From NCBI RefSeq assembly GCF_013911085.1, contig NZ_JACERN010000033.1, forward strand, positions 372,001-436,000: a stretch of 64,000 nt of DNA. Reading direction: 5' to 3'. Positions 46,126-54,230 of this stretch are shown here, piece by piece. The DNA comes from Aquitalea aquatica (lineage in GTDB: Bacteria > Pseudomonadota > Gammaproteobacteria > Burkholderiales > Chromobacteriaceae). The stretch's first letter is position 1. Each line of letters begins with the position of its first letter. A model generated the notes under the pieces. The model ran no database searches. It had not been told where the DNA came from and saw only the letters and a program-made list of their open reading frames with translations. The position numbers were made by a program, and so were the translations under genes.

Positions 46126-47731
46126 AAAATCCTTCCTGCAGGATCTCGCTCAGCTGGCTGCCGCCTACCGCAGCCAGTTGGAGGCCGAATGCGCAGGCTT
46201 CGACCCGGACCCGGCCACCCGTCCGGCGCGCCGGCTGCAGGCCATGGCCATGGCCAGCTTCCGCTTTTTTGCCCTCACCTACTTCCCGCACTACACCCGG
46301 CGTGAGCCTGCCCGGCTACATGACTATCTGTTTACCCGTTTCCAGCAGATCATCGACAACCAGACCGGCGACCACGATGCAGTGGCTGCGCCGCGTGGCC
46401 ATGCCAAGTCCACGCTGATTACCCAGATCGGCACGCTGTGGTGCGTGATTACCGGCCGCAAGCACTACCCCATCCTGGTGATGGACGCGCTGGACCAGGC
46501 CTTGCCGATGCTGGAGGCAATCAAGGCCGAGCTGGAATTCAACCCGCGCCTGCTGCGCGACTTTCCCGAAGCCTGCGGCCAGGGCCGGGTGTGGCAGGTG
46601 GGCACCATCCTTACCCGCAACGACGCCAAGATTGAAGTGTTCGGCTCCGGCAAGCGCATTCGTGGCCGGCGGCATGGGCCGTGGCGGCCGGATCTGGTGA
46701 TCGGTGACGATCTGGAAAACGATGACAATGTGCGCAGCCCGGAACAGCGCGACAAGCTGCATGCCTGGCTAAACAAAAGCCTGCTGTCGCTGGGCGATGC
46801 CGACGACAGCCTGGACGTGTTCATCATCGGCACCATCCTGCATTACGACTCGGTGCTGGCGCGGCTGCTGGCCAACCCGCTGTGGCATGGGGCCAAGTTT
46901 CGCGCCGTGGAGCAGTGGCCGGAACGCATGGACCTGTGGGACCACTGGACCGAGCTGCTGTTGTCGCAGGGGGTGGACGCCGCCCTCGCCTATTATCGGG
47001 CGCACCAGCCGGAGATGGATGCCGGGGTGCGAATCTGCTGGCCGGGCGGCACCAGCTTTTACCAGCTGATGGTGAAACGCGCCCGCGATGGCAAGGCGGC
47101 ATTCGACAGCGAGCAGCAAAACGACCCGCTGTCCGGTGACGATGCCCCGTTTGCCGAGTGCATTCACTTCTGGGTGAACCGGCTGGCCGACTGGCTGTTT
47201 TACGGAGCCTGCGACCCCTCGCTGGGCCGGGCCGGTGCCAGCCGTGACCCGTCGGCCATTCTGGTGGGGGGCTACAACCGCCACAGCGGCGTGCTGGATG
47301 TGGTGGAAGCCCGCATCCGCAAGCGCTTGCCGGATCGCATTATTGAAGACGTCATTGCTTTGCAGCAGCAATACCGCTGCCTGCTATGGCTGGTGGAGTC
47401 GGTGCAGTTCCAGGAATTCATGCGCACCGAGCTGGTAAAGCGCGCTGCCGCCCGTGGCATTCCGGTGCCGGCGCGTGGTGTGACCCCGATTGCCGACAAG
47501 CTGCTGCGCATTGAAACGCTGCAGCCGCACATGGCCAATGGCCTGATCCGCTTGCACCCTTCGCAGCACACGCTGCTCGAGCAGCTGCGCCACTTTCCCA
47601 AGGCCGACCACGACGACGGCCCGGACGCGCTGCAGATGCTGTGGGCTGCAGCGATTGGTGGTTGTGGAGCCATCGCCTATACCCCGGTCCACCGCGACCA
47701 GGCCGCTGCCTTTGGCGGTGGTGCCTGGTAG
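46109..47731 (+). CDS. Terminase large subunit, Mu gp28-like
   Basis: This is a packaging ATPase and nuclease of 540 residues. The ATPase P-loop-like segment is APRGHAKSTLITQIGTLW near residue 90. Walker B is PDLVIGDDLENDDN near 200. The RNase H-like nuclease part includes YGACDPSLGRAGASRDPSAIL and CLLWLVESVQFQEF. The C-terminal HDDGPDALQMLW motif is typical. The start at 46109 is chosen because MSKLTKKSFLQDLAQL begins the conserved part. No good ribosome site is seen for any candidate start. Confidence 0.92.
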   Translation: MSKLTKKSFLQDLAQLAAAYRSQLEAECAGFDPDPATRPARRLQAMAMASFRFFALTYFPHYTRREPARLHDYLFTRFQQIIDNQTGDHDAVAAPRGHAKSTLITQIGTLWCVITGRKHYPILVMDALDQALPMLEAIKAELEFNPRLLRDFPEACGQGRVWQVGTILTRNDAKIEVFGSGKRIRGRRHGPWRPDLVIGDDLENDDNVRSPEQRDKLHAWLNKSLLSLGDADDSLDVFIIGTILHYDSVLARLLANPLWHGAKFRAVEQWPERMDLWDHWTELLLSQGVDAALAYYRAHQPEMDAGVRICWPGGTSFYQLMVKRARDGKAAFDSEQQNDPLSGDDAPFAECIHFWVNRLADWLFYGACDPSLGRAGASRDPSAILVGGYNRHSGVLDVVEARIRKRLPDRIIEDVIALQQQYRCLLWLVESVQFQEFMRTELVKRAAARGIPVPARGVTPIADKLLRIETLQPHMANGLIRLHPSQHTLLEQLRHFPKADHDDGPDALQMLWAAAIGGCGAIAYTPVHRDQAAAFGGGAW

Positions 47732-47739
47732 GAGCCGCC

Positions 47740-49026
47740 ATGACAAGACTACTAGACCAATACGGCCAGCCCATTCAGCGCGAGGTACTGGGCGAGGCCC
47801 AAACCGCCCGCATCGGCTGGGTGACACGAACATTTGCCGAACACCCCTCACGCGGCCTGACCCCGGCGCGGCTGCATCGGGTGCTGGAAGAAGCCGAACA
47901 AGGGGTGCTCAGCGCCCAGGCCGACCTGTTTACCGACATGGAAGAAAAGGACGGCCACATCTTTGCCGAGATGAGCAAGCGCAAGCGCGTGCTGCTGACG
48001 CTGGACTGGTCTGTCGAAGCGCCGCCACAGGCCAGTGCCGCCGAGAAGACGCTGGCCGGCCGCCTGCAGGAGTGGCTGGAGAACATGCCCGAGCTGGACG
48101 ATGTGCTGCTGGATTGCCTGGACGGCATCGGCCACGGCTTTGCCGCGTTGGAAATCCAGTGGCAGCAATTGGGGCGGGAGTGGCTGCCGGAGCGGCTGAG
48201 CCATCGGCCACAGCGCTGGTTCCAGACCCTGCCGACCGATGGCAATGCGCTGCGCCTGCGCGATGGCACCATGGAAGGCGCGGAACTGTGGCCCTTCGGC
48301 TGGGTACTGCACCAGCACCGCGCCAAGTCTGGCTATCTCACCCGCGCCGGACTGCACCGCATCCTGTGCTGGCCTTATCTGTTCAAGAACTACGCGGTGC
48401 GCGATCTGGCCGAGTTTCTGGAAATCTACGGCCTGCCGCTACGGGTGGGCAAATACCCCAGCGGCGCTACCGATGCTGAAAAAGCCACCCTGCTGCAGGC
48501 GGTGGCCGGCATTGGCCACAACGCGGCCGGCATCATCCCGGAAGGCATGCTGATCGAGTTCCAGGAAGCGGCCAAGGGTAGCCATGACCCCTTCCAGGCG
48601 ATGATGGACTGGTGTGAGCGTACCCAGAGCAAAGCCATTCTGGGCGGCACGCTCACCAGCCAGGCCGATGGCAAGACCAGCACCAATGCGCTGGGCCAGA
48701 TCCACAACGAAGTGCGTCACGACCTCACCGTCAGCGATGCGCGCCAGCTGCAAGGTACGCTGACCCGCGATCTGCTCTACCCGCTGGCCGTACTCAACGC
48801 CGGCCAGATCGACCCGCGCCGCCTGCCGCGCCTGGTATTCGACACCCGCGCCGTGGAAGACATGGCCAGCTATGCCGACAGCCTGCCCAAGCTGGTGGGG
48901 CTGGGTCTGAAAGTGCCGGTCAGCTGGGTGCGTGACAAGCTGGCGATTCCGGCCCCGGTGGCGGATGAGCCGGTGCTGAGTGTGCCACGGCCAGAGCTGG
49001 GGTTGCCGCCGCCACTGCGGGTGTAG
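47740..49026 (+). CDS. Portal protein, Mu gp29-like (DUF935), C-terminally short
   Basis: This is the head-tail connector/portal of the DUF935 family. The start at 47740 (MTRLLDQYGQPIQREVLG) has GGAG upstream. Core motifs are DMEEKDGHIFAEMSKRKRV, GIGHGFAALEIQW and FKNYAVRDLAEFLEIYGLPL. At 428 residues it is shorter than Mu gp29 (about 512). It ends in a proline-rich stretch right at the border of the deleted region, so the natural C-terminus is probably lost. Confidence 0.9.
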   Translation: MTRLLDQYGQPIQREVLGEAQTARIGWVTRTFAEHPSRGLTPARLHRVLEEAEQGVLSAQADLFTDMEEKDGHIFAEMSKRKRVLLTLDWSVEAPPQASAAEKTLAGRLQEWLENMPELDDVLLDCLDGIGHGFAALEIQWQQLGREWLPERLSHRPQRWFQTLPTDGNALRLRDGTMEGAELWPFGWVLHQHRAKSGYLTRAGLHRILCWPYLFKNYAVRDLAEFLEIYGLPLRVGKYPSGATDAEKATLLQAVAGIGHNAAGIIPEGMLIEFQEAAKGSHDPFQAMMDWCERTQSKAILGGTLTSQADGKTSTNALGQIHNEVRHDLTVSDARQLQGTLTRDLLYPLAVLNAGQIDPRRLPRLVFDTRAVEDMASYADSLPKLVGLGLKVPVSWVRDKLAIPAPVADEPVLSVPRPELGLPPPLRV

Positions 49027-49400
49027 TGCCGGGCTGGGGCGAGGCTGCCACCGGGTAGGTGGTGCGCATGCGGCGCCGTCATCCCTGGCGGCGCTGGGGG
49101 AATGTGGTGGTACCGGGAGAGCCTGAAATAGCGCTCGACAGACTGATGGCGACGGACCAGCCCTCGCCATGTACAACATCCCGGGCAATACCCTGCTACC
49201 GATACCGTGTTTAAAATTAGTCCACGATTACTCTTGATGTAAAGATAAATTTGTGGCGCGGCACACTGGCTTGCCTGCAGCAGGCCGTGAGCATGCTCCG
49301 GCCTGTGATGCCGGCGGGGCGCAGATCGCGCAGCAATCTGAAATATGCTGCCATCCAACCGTTAGGGGGCTAGCCCCGCCCCCACCTCATTCTCCCCCGT
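49027..49400. other. Degenerate region at the deletion of F and G genes
   Basis: These 374 bases have no intact gene. In Mu-like phages this place holds F (gp30, head morphogenesis) and the first part of G (gp31). None of the three forward frames stays open. A short AT-rich patch (49210-49255) may mark an insertion or deletion scar. One frame (WRGTLACLQQAVSMLRPV, 49253 on) might be a decayed G N-terminus, but this is weak. Confidence 0.55.
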
Positions 49401-49565
49401 CACAAGCAAGCCCTGTACTGGCTCGGCGCACGCTACCCGGTAAAACAGGTGAACCACCCCGGCAGCAAGATCCCGGCACGGCCCTTCCTGCAGCTGACGG
49501 CCTGGGATGAGGGCGAGATAGAACGGGCGGTGGAGGACTACCTGCGCGGGGTGGTCGGGCAGTAA
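49401..49565 (+). pseudogene. Remnant of virion morphogenesis gene G (C-terminal 54 codons)
   Basis: This frame reads HKQALYWLGARYPVKQVNHP followed by GSKIPARPFLQLTAWDEGEIE and ends in DYLRGVVGQ then TAA. The HPGSKIPARPFL motif is the signature C-terminal part of the phage virion morphogenesis (Phage_tail_S, Mu gpG) family, normally about 150-190 residues. No start codon or upstream domain is present. It is a truncated remnant. Confidence 0.8.
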
Positions 49566-49644
49566 AGACAACAAGGCGCAGAAACGGCCTCTGGCGCGTT
49601 GCCAGCCCCCCGGATGGGGCAGTGCCGCAGCGCGGGGGCGATCG

Positions 49645-49677
49645 TTGAAATTAAACGGGGTTTAAACGGGTTGAAAC
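49645..49677. repeat. Short tandem repeats TTAAACGGG
   Basis: TTAAACGGG occurs at 49651-49659 and 49662-49670, an 11-base period, bracketed by TTGAAA (49645-49650) and TTGAAAC (49671-49677). It lies between the G remnant and the two minus-strand genes. It may be a protein-binding site or the recombination edge of the cargo. Confidence 0.5.
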
Positions 49678-49681
49678 ACAA

Positions 49682-49960
49682 TCACGAGAACAGTCGTGGA
49701 TGTGCGTCCTCAAGGCACTCAAGCAAATCGTAAAAGCTAACACCAATGGTCCCCTGATTGGTTCTAGCCAAATCACTGCTGTAAACAATCATGACATCAT
49801 TTCCATTCAACACTGCATTACCACCAATACTGGGTAGTTCAACTTTATTTTTCTTTAATGTTTTCATATTGAAAATCGCCAACATATCATCTTCTGTCAT
49901 ACTCAGATCATATGTTTGCTTATCGCCAGCATCATAAATACTTACTAGATATTTTTTCAT
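49682..49960 (-). CDS. Hypothetical AT-rich cargo protein
   Basis: This is a 92-residue protein starting MKKYLVSIYDAGDKQTYDLS. AGGAGG lies 4-5 bases before the ATG at 49960, the best ribosome site in this stretch. It contains a beta-rich core (AVLNGNDVMIVYSSDL) and no recognised family. It is 15 bases downstream of the DUF2513-like gene, so the two are one operon. Composition is clearly AT-rich against the phage background. Confidence 0.6.
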   Translation of the reverse strand: MKKYLVSIYDAGDKQTYDLSMTEDDMLAIFNMKTLKKNKVELPSIGGNAVLNGNDVMIVYSSDLARTNQGTIGVSFYDLLECLEDAHPRLFS

Positions 49961-49975
49961 CAAACCTCCTGTTAA

Positions 49976-50263
49976 TTAAATCAGCTCGCCTTTTGCAATG
50001 CGAGCCTTCAAGAAATCCAATAAGTCATGGCCAGCCCATGTTAATAAAACAAATGGATTACTTCGCATCATTTCCAAATCTTGTTTGTCAAACCGGATAA
50101 AACCACCATGCTCTAAAAGTGATAGATGATATGCTTGCTCAACTTCGCCAGCTCCGCTGTAACTGGCAACGAATGTCCTCACCGAGGCCAAGGTAGGCTG
50201 GCCATCGAACTCTTTTTCGCAAGCCGCCAAAATGGCAAAGACTGTTTGCATATTTCTTTTCAT
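49976..50263 (-). CDS. DUF2513-like protein, cargo
   Basis: This is a 95-residue protein beginning MKRNMQTVFAILAACEKE and containing YHLSLLEHGGFIR and VLLTWAGHDLLDFLKARI, which match the DUF2513 pattern of prophage-borne proteins with a degenerate winged helix. The function of the family is not established. It is the upstream gene of a two-gene minus-strand operon inserted ahead of the protease gene, and is AT-rich. Confidence 0.65.
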   Translation of the reverse strand: MKRNMQTVFAILAACEKEFDGQPTLASVRTFVASYSGAGEVEQAYHLSLLEHGGFIRFDKQDLEMMRSNPFVLLTWAGHDLLDFLKARIAKGELI

Positions 50264-50323
50264 AAAAATCCAATACGATATTTTTTCCTATTTTGCACAT
50301 GCCAATTGAGTTTATCAAGTAGA

Positions 50324-50347
50324 TTCAGACACTACTGAACCCCTTCA
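50324..50347. promoter_or_regulatory. Late-unit dyad element, copy 2 (before protease gene)
   Basis: TTCAG (50324-50328), then ACTGAA (50334-50339), CCCC, TTCA (50344-50347). Its last 15 bases are identical to copy 1 at 43545-43559. It sits about 20 bases before the first ATG of the head block, where Mu has its PI late promoter. Confidence 0.55.
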
Positions 50348-50363
50348 CACAGTCCCACCCCCA

Positions 50364-50390
50364 CCATGCCCCGCACACTGCGGGGCATGG
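50364..50390 (+). repeat. Perfect inverted repeat containing both candidate start codons
   Basis: CCATGCCCCG (50364-50373) and CGGGGCATGG (50381-50390) flank a CACACTG loop. ATG codons lie in each arm (50366 and 50387), both in frame with the protease gene. A related imperfect hairpin precedes gp46 (62103-62127). Confidence 0.75.
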
Positions 50391-51454
50391 CACATCTTGC
50401 ACACCGCATCGCCGCACTGACGGTTGACCTTACCCCCGGACAGACAGCCCTCAAGCTGCTGCCGGCGGGGAGCTTCCGTGCCCGCGATGGTCGCCCCACC
50501 GAATGCCCTTACTGGGAGATGGATGCCGCGCTGGCTGCGGCACTGGTGATGGCGGCGGCCCAGCGGCAAACGCGTTTTGTCATTGATTACGAGCACCAGA
50601 CCTTATACAGCCAGGCCAATGGCCAACCTGCGCCGGCTGCCGGCTGGTTCGGCTCGCTGGAATGGCGCGAGGACGGGCTGTACGCCACCTATGTGGAGTG
50701 GACTGCGCGTGCCGCCGCGATGATAGCCGCGCTGGAATACCGCTATCTGTCGCCGGTATTTGCTTACGACAAGGACGGCAGGGTCATCGCCCTGCTGCAT
50801 GTCGCCCTTACCAATAACCCCGCGCTGGACGAACTGCCGGAGCTGCAACTGGCGGCCCTGTCACGCCTGGCTGGGACGCTTTCCCCTACTCCTGCACTGG
50901 AGACCCCCATGGATATCACCGAACTGCTGGCGCAGCTGCGCTGGCTGCTGAGCCTGCCGGCCGAGGCCGACCAGGCAGCGGCACAGACGGCCTTGTCGGC
51001 GCTGATCGGCCAGCTGTCCGACGGCAAAGGCATGGCTGCCGCCAGTGTAGACCTGCGCCAGTTGCTGGCCAGCCAGCAGACGCAGCTTGCTGCGCTGACG
51101 GCCAATCAGGCTGACCCGGCGCGCTTTGTGCCGATTGACACCATGCGCGCCCTGCAACAGCAGGTGGCCAGCCTCAGCGCCCAGCTGCAAAGCGGCACGC
51201 AAGAGCAGCTGATTAGTGTTGCGCTGGCCGATGGCCGGCTGTTGCCGGCACAGGAAGCGTGGGCGCGGGAGTTGGCTGGCAGCAATCTGGCCGCACTCAC
51301 CAGCTACCTGGCTACCGCGCCACGCATTGCCGCACTGTCCGGCACCCAAACCCAGGGCCAGCCGCCAGCTGGCATGACGCCCACCACCCCGGATGCCGAC
51401 ACGCTGGCTATTTGCCAGCAGTTCGGCCTCGATCCGGCCGCACTGAAGGACTAA
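50366..51454 (+). CDS. Capsid protease with scaffold domain, Mu gpI (gp32)-like
   Basis: This is a prohead protease that matures the capsid, 362 residues from the first ATG (355 from 50387). The protease domain carries LLPAGSFRARDGRPTECPYW and the family motif RFVIDYEHQTL near residue 77, followed by YRYLSPVFAYDKDG. The C-terminal half is helical and Gln-rich, as expected of the scaffold part. Neither start has a Shine-Dalgarno sequence, and both lie in a strong hairpin. It opens the head block after the cargo genes. Confidence 0.9.
   Translation: MPRTLRGMAHLAHRIAALTVDLTPGQTALKLLPAGSFRARDGRPTECPYWEMDAALAAALVMAAAQRQTRFVIDYEHQTLYSQANGQPAPAAGWFGSLEWREDGLYATYVEWTARAAAMIAALEYRYLSPVFAYDKDGRVIALLHVALTNNPALDELPELQLAALSRLAGTLSPTPALETPMDITELLAQLRWLLSLPAEADQAAAQTALSALIGQLSDGKGMAAASVDLRQLLASQQTQLAALTANQADPARFVPIDTMRALQQQVASLSAQLQSGTQEQLISVALADGRLLPAQEAWARELAGSNLAALTSYLATAPRIAALSGTQTQGQPPAGMTPTTPDADTLAICQQFGLDPAALKD
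50909..51454 (+). CDS. Scaffold protein from internal in-frame start, Mu Z-like
   Basis: An in-frame ATG at 50909 (MDITELLAQLRWLLSLPAEA) has GGAGA about 6 bases upstream, far better than the start of the full gene. It would give a 181-residue helical protein equal to the C-terminal part of the protease polypeptide. In Mu, scaffold Z is made exactly this way from within gene I. This is inferred by analogy and the ribosome site. Confidence 0.6.
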   Translation: MDITELLAQLRWLLSLPAEADQAAAQTALSALIGQLSDGKGMAAASVDLRQLLASQQTQLAALTANQADPARFVPIDTMRALQQQVASLSAQLQSGTQEQLISVALADGRLLPAQEAWARELAGSNLAALTSYLATAPRIAALSGTQTQGQPPAGMTPTTPDADTLAICQQFGLDPAALKD

Positions 51455-51458
51455 GCCC

Positions 51459-51863
51459 ATGGCCCTGACCAGCAAGGACCGTAACACCCCGATGATGGAT
51501 GGCCAGCTGCTGCGCCTGCCGATGGCAGCGGGCATCACCATCCCGGCCGGCACCATCGTGATGGTTTCCAATGGTGATGGCATGGCCTATGGCGTGGCCA
51601 ATCCCAGCATGGTGGCGGTGGGCCGGGCGGAGGAAAGCAAGCAGAACAGCGGCGCGGCGGGCAGCGAGTTTGTACTGGTGCGCCGTGGCAAGGCTTTCAA
51701 ATGGGACAACAGCCAGACCGACCCTATCCCGGCCACTGCCCTGTGCCGCCCCTGCTATGTGCAGGACAACCAGACGGTGCGTCGTAGTGACCAGGGCGGG
51801 CAGTTGCCGCTGGCCGGCACCATCATCCAGATCGACCCGGACGGCGTCTGGGTACAGATGTAA
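51459..51863 (+). CDS. Capsid cement/decoration-like protein
   Basis: This is a 134-residue beta-rich protein between the protease and the major head gene. It begins MALTSKDRNTPMMDGQLLRL, with repeated ITIPAGTIVMV and PLAGTIIQIDPDGVWVQM strands. It resembles small head proteins in this slot in Mu-like phages (DUF2190-like). A decoration role is inferred from position and beta content. Confidence 0.65.
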   Translation: MALTSKDRNTPMMDGQLLRLPMAAGITIPAGTIVMVSNGDGMAYGVANPSMVAVGRAEESKQNSGAAGSEFVLVRRGKAFKWDNSQTDPIPATALCRPCYVQDNQTVRRSDQGGQLPLAGTIIQIDPDGVWVQM

Positions 51864-51873
51864 GGAGCACTTC

Positions 51874-52779
51874 ATGCTGATCAATGCCAACAACATCAAG
51901 ACTATCTTTCTCAACCTGAAGACCATCTTCAACAACGCTTTTGACGCTGCCCCCAGCCAGTGGCAGGAGGTGGCGATGCTGGTGCCGTCCAGCGCCCGCC
52001 AGAACGATTACGCCTGGCTCAGCCGTTTCCCGCGCATGAAAAAGTGGATGGGTGACAAGGCGGTGAAGGCGCTGGAAGCGTCGAAATACACCATCGTCAA
52101 CGATGACTGGGAAGCCACGGTCGAGGTGGACCGTAACGACATCGAGGACGACCAGTTGGGCATCTACAAGCCGCAGGCCGAGATGGCGGGTTTCTCCGCC
52201 AAGCAACTGCCGGATGAAATCGTGTTCGAGCTGGTGAACCTGGGCTTTAGCAGCCGCTGCTATGACGGCCAGTATTTCTTTGACCGTGACCACCCGGTGA
52301 ATGGCAAGTCGGTGTCCAACCGCGGCACGGCAAAGCTATCGGCCGCCAGCGTGGCTGCCGCCCGTGCCGGCTACGGCGCAGCGCGCACCGCCATGCGCAA
52401 ATTCCGTGACGAGGAAGGCCGCCCCCTCAACATCACCCCGAATGTGTTGTTGGTGGGCCCCGCGCTGGAAGACGAGGCCAACACGCTGATGACGGTGGAG
52501 CGGCTGGAGGATGGCAAGGCCAACCCGTACAAGGGCACGGCAAAAGTCGTGGTGGCACCGTGGCTGAATTCGGATAGCGCCTGGTTTCTGCTGGATACCA
52601 GCAAGCCGGTGAAGCCCTTTATCTACCAGGAGCGCAAGAAGCCGGACTTTGTGCAGCAGACCGACCCGCAGGCCGACGAGGTGTTCATGCGCAAGCGTTT
52701 CAAGTTTGGGGCGGAGGCGCGTGCGGCCGGGGGGTATGGCTTCTGGCAGCTGGCCTATGGCTCGGACGGCACGGTTTGA
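51874..52779 (+). CDS. Major head protein, Mu gpT-like
   Basis: This is a 301-residue major capsid subunit with HK97-type fold expected. The start at 51874 (MLINANNIKTIFLNLKTIFN) has AAGGAG upstream and is typical of gpT. Conserved stretches include DDWEATVEVDRNDIEDDQLG, QYFFDRDHPVNGKSVSN and APWLNSDSAWFLLDTSKPVKP. The gene is intact although the F and G genes upstream are missing. Confidence 0.93.
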   Translation: MLINANNIKTIFLNLKTIFNNAFDAAPSQWQEVAMLVPSSARQNDYAWLSRFPRMKKWMGDKAVKALEASKYTIVNDDWEATVEVDRNDIEDDQLGIYKPQAEMAGFSAKQLPDEIVFELVNLGFSSRCYDGQYFFDRDHPVNGKSVSNRGTAKLSAASVAAARAGYGAARTAMRKFRDEEGRPLNITPNVLLVGPALEDEANTLMTVERLEDGKANPYKGTAKVVVAPWLNSDSAWFLLDTSKPVKPFIYQERKKPDFVQQTDPQADEVFMRKRFKFGAEARAAGGYGFWQLAYGSDGTV

Positions 52780-52826
52780 GCGCTGCCCAGACTCGCTTTG
52801 ATCCGATTTCCCAAGGGGACAAAACC

Positions 52827-53093
52827 ATGATCCGCATCACCGCATTGTCCGACGGTTTCCGTCGTGCCGGCATGGCGCACAGCGCCACGCCCACCGAACA
52901 CCCGGACGACAGCTTCTCGCAGGAACAACTGCAGGCGCTACAGGCCGAGCCGCTGCTGCTGGTGGAAGTGCTGCCCGACCCGGAGGTCGCCCCGACCAGC
53001 GATGGTGAGCAGGTGAAGGAAGAAACCGACCCGCCTGCCGACACCGCCAAAACCACGGCCAAGGCCAGCAGCAAAAGCAAGGGGGCCGCCTGA
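52827..53093 (+). CDS. Mu gp35-like head/tail completion protein
   Basis: This is an 88-residue acidic protein starting MIRITALSDGFRRAGMAHS behind AAGGGGAC. It has EQLQALQAEPLLLVEVLP, typical of the HI1506/gp35 family found after gpT. The C-terminal 30 residues are a low-complexity Lys/Ala/Ser tail. The exact role is unknown. Confidence 0.7.
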   Translation: MIRITALSDGFRRAGMAHSATPTEHPDDSFSQEQLQALQAEPLLLVEVLPDPEVAPTSDGEQVKEETDPPADTAKTTAKASSKSKGAA

Positions 53094-53200
53094 TGGTTGC
53101 CACGCAGGATGTGATGGTGGCGCGCTTTAGCTTCGCCGCTGGGCGGCTCGCAGAAACTCGCCTGACAGGAGGTGTGCATGGCTTACGCCACGCAGGATGA
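53093..53200 (+). other. Partial duplication of the gp36 gene 5' end
   Basis: The frame MVATQDVMVARF at 53093-53128 repeats, with changes, the real gp36 beginning MAYATQDDMTARFGM at 53178. CACGCAGGATG is shared exactly. The frame ends after 35 codons inside gp36. It is probably a micro-duplication relic, though translation cannot be excluded. Confidence 0.5.
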
Positions 53201-53600
53201 CATGACGGCTCGTTTTGGCATGCGCGAAGTGGTGGCGCTGACCGACCGCAGCCTGCATGGCGTAATCGATGCGGCAGTGCTGCAGGCGGCGCTGGTGGAT
53301 GCCTCGGCGGAGATCGACGGCTATCTGGCCGCCCGCTATGCCGTCCCGCTGGCGGGGCCGCCGCGCATTATCTGCGGCTATTGCTGCGACATCGCCCGTT
53401 ACCGCTTGTGCGGCGGCGCAACGCTGCATGCCGAGCTGATCCGCGAGCGCTATCGGGATGCCATCCGCTTTCTCACCCTGGCCGCTGCCGGCAAGGTGAC
53501 GCTGGGGGGTATGCCGGATGGTGGCGTGGGGGCGATGGACAAGGCGGTGCAGTGGCGGGTGGGCCGGCGGGTGTTTGTCTGTAATGCGGAAGGATTCTGA
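53178..53600 (+). CDS. DUF1320 protein, Mu gp36-like
   Basis: This is a 140-residue head-tail connector family protein (DUF1320). It begins MAYATQDDMTARFGMREVVA and carries the typical SAEIDGYLAARYAVPL and CGYCCDIARYRL. AGGAGGTGTGC precedes the ATG at 53178. The next gene starts right after its stop. Confidence 0.85.
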   Translation: MAYATQDDMTARFGMREVVALTDRSLHGVIDAAVLQAALVDASAEIDGYLAARYAVPLAGPPRIICGYCCDIARYRLCGGATLHAELIRERYRDAIRFLTLAAAGKVTLGGMPDGGVGAMDKAVQWRVGRRVFVCNAEGF

Positions 53601-54230
53601 ATGATTGGCCTGATTGAGGATGCATTGATCAGCCGCCTGCAGCAGGGGCTGGGCGAGCTGGTAGGGCAAGTGAGCCGTTATGGCGGCGAGCTGGAGGATG
53701 ACCTGCCGGCTGCCCTTGGCCACTTGCCTGCGGCCTGGGTGAGCTTTGATGGCGTGCTGGACAGCAAGCCGCATGGCACCAGCCGCCAGCAGTACCGGGT
53801 ACAGGGGCAGTTTGTGGTGTTGGTGGGCGACTGCCTTGCTGCGGGCGCTGCGGAGGGACCTGGCTATCGGCTGGTGCAGGCGGTGCGCCGTTTGCTGTCC
53901 GAGCAGGATCTGGGCCTGGCCATCAGCCCGTTAACGCCGGGCAAGGTGCGCACGCTGTTTAACAGGTGCCGCGCTGGTGAGGCTTGCCGGGTGTTGGCTT
54001 GTGAATTTGCTTGCAGCTGGCTGGAGCAGGCCTTGCCAGCGGGGGGCTGGCCTATCCCGCCCTCGCCTGAGGAGGACGGCGCGGTGCGCCATCCCGATAG
54101 TGTATTTGCCCTGGCCCATGGCCGGACAAATCTGCCCGATCCGCCCTTTTTGGGCATCGGTATTGATTACCACCTGGTTCCGGATGACGGCGTTGCCGAC
54201 GCAAGGGACATTTTGAGGAGAAACCCATGA
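53601..54230 (+). CDS. DUF1834 protein, Mu gp37-like
   Basis: This is a 209-residue protein of the DUF1834/gp37 family, part of the head-tail joining module. It begins MIGLIEDALISRLQQGLG, and PAAWVSFDGVLDSKPHGTSRQQYRVQGQFVV-type strands follow. It is placed between gp36 and gp38 as in Mu. The stop overlaps the gp38 start by four bases. Confidence 0.82.
   Translation: MIGLIEDALISRLQQGLGELVGQVSRYGGELEDDLPAALGHLPAAWVSFDGVLDSKPHGTSRQQYRVQGQFVVLVGDCLAAGAAEGPGYRLVQAVRRLLSEQDLGLAISPLTPGKVRTLFNRCRAGEACRVLACEFACSWLEQALPAGGWPIPPSPEEDGAVRHPDSVFALAHGRTNLPDPPFLGIGIDYHLVPDDGVADARDILRRNP

Noticed and set aside
49253-49510. 85-codon forward ORF in the degenerate region as a gene
   Set aside because: It overlaps the G remnant in a different frame, is proline/alanine-rich, and lacks a start signal.
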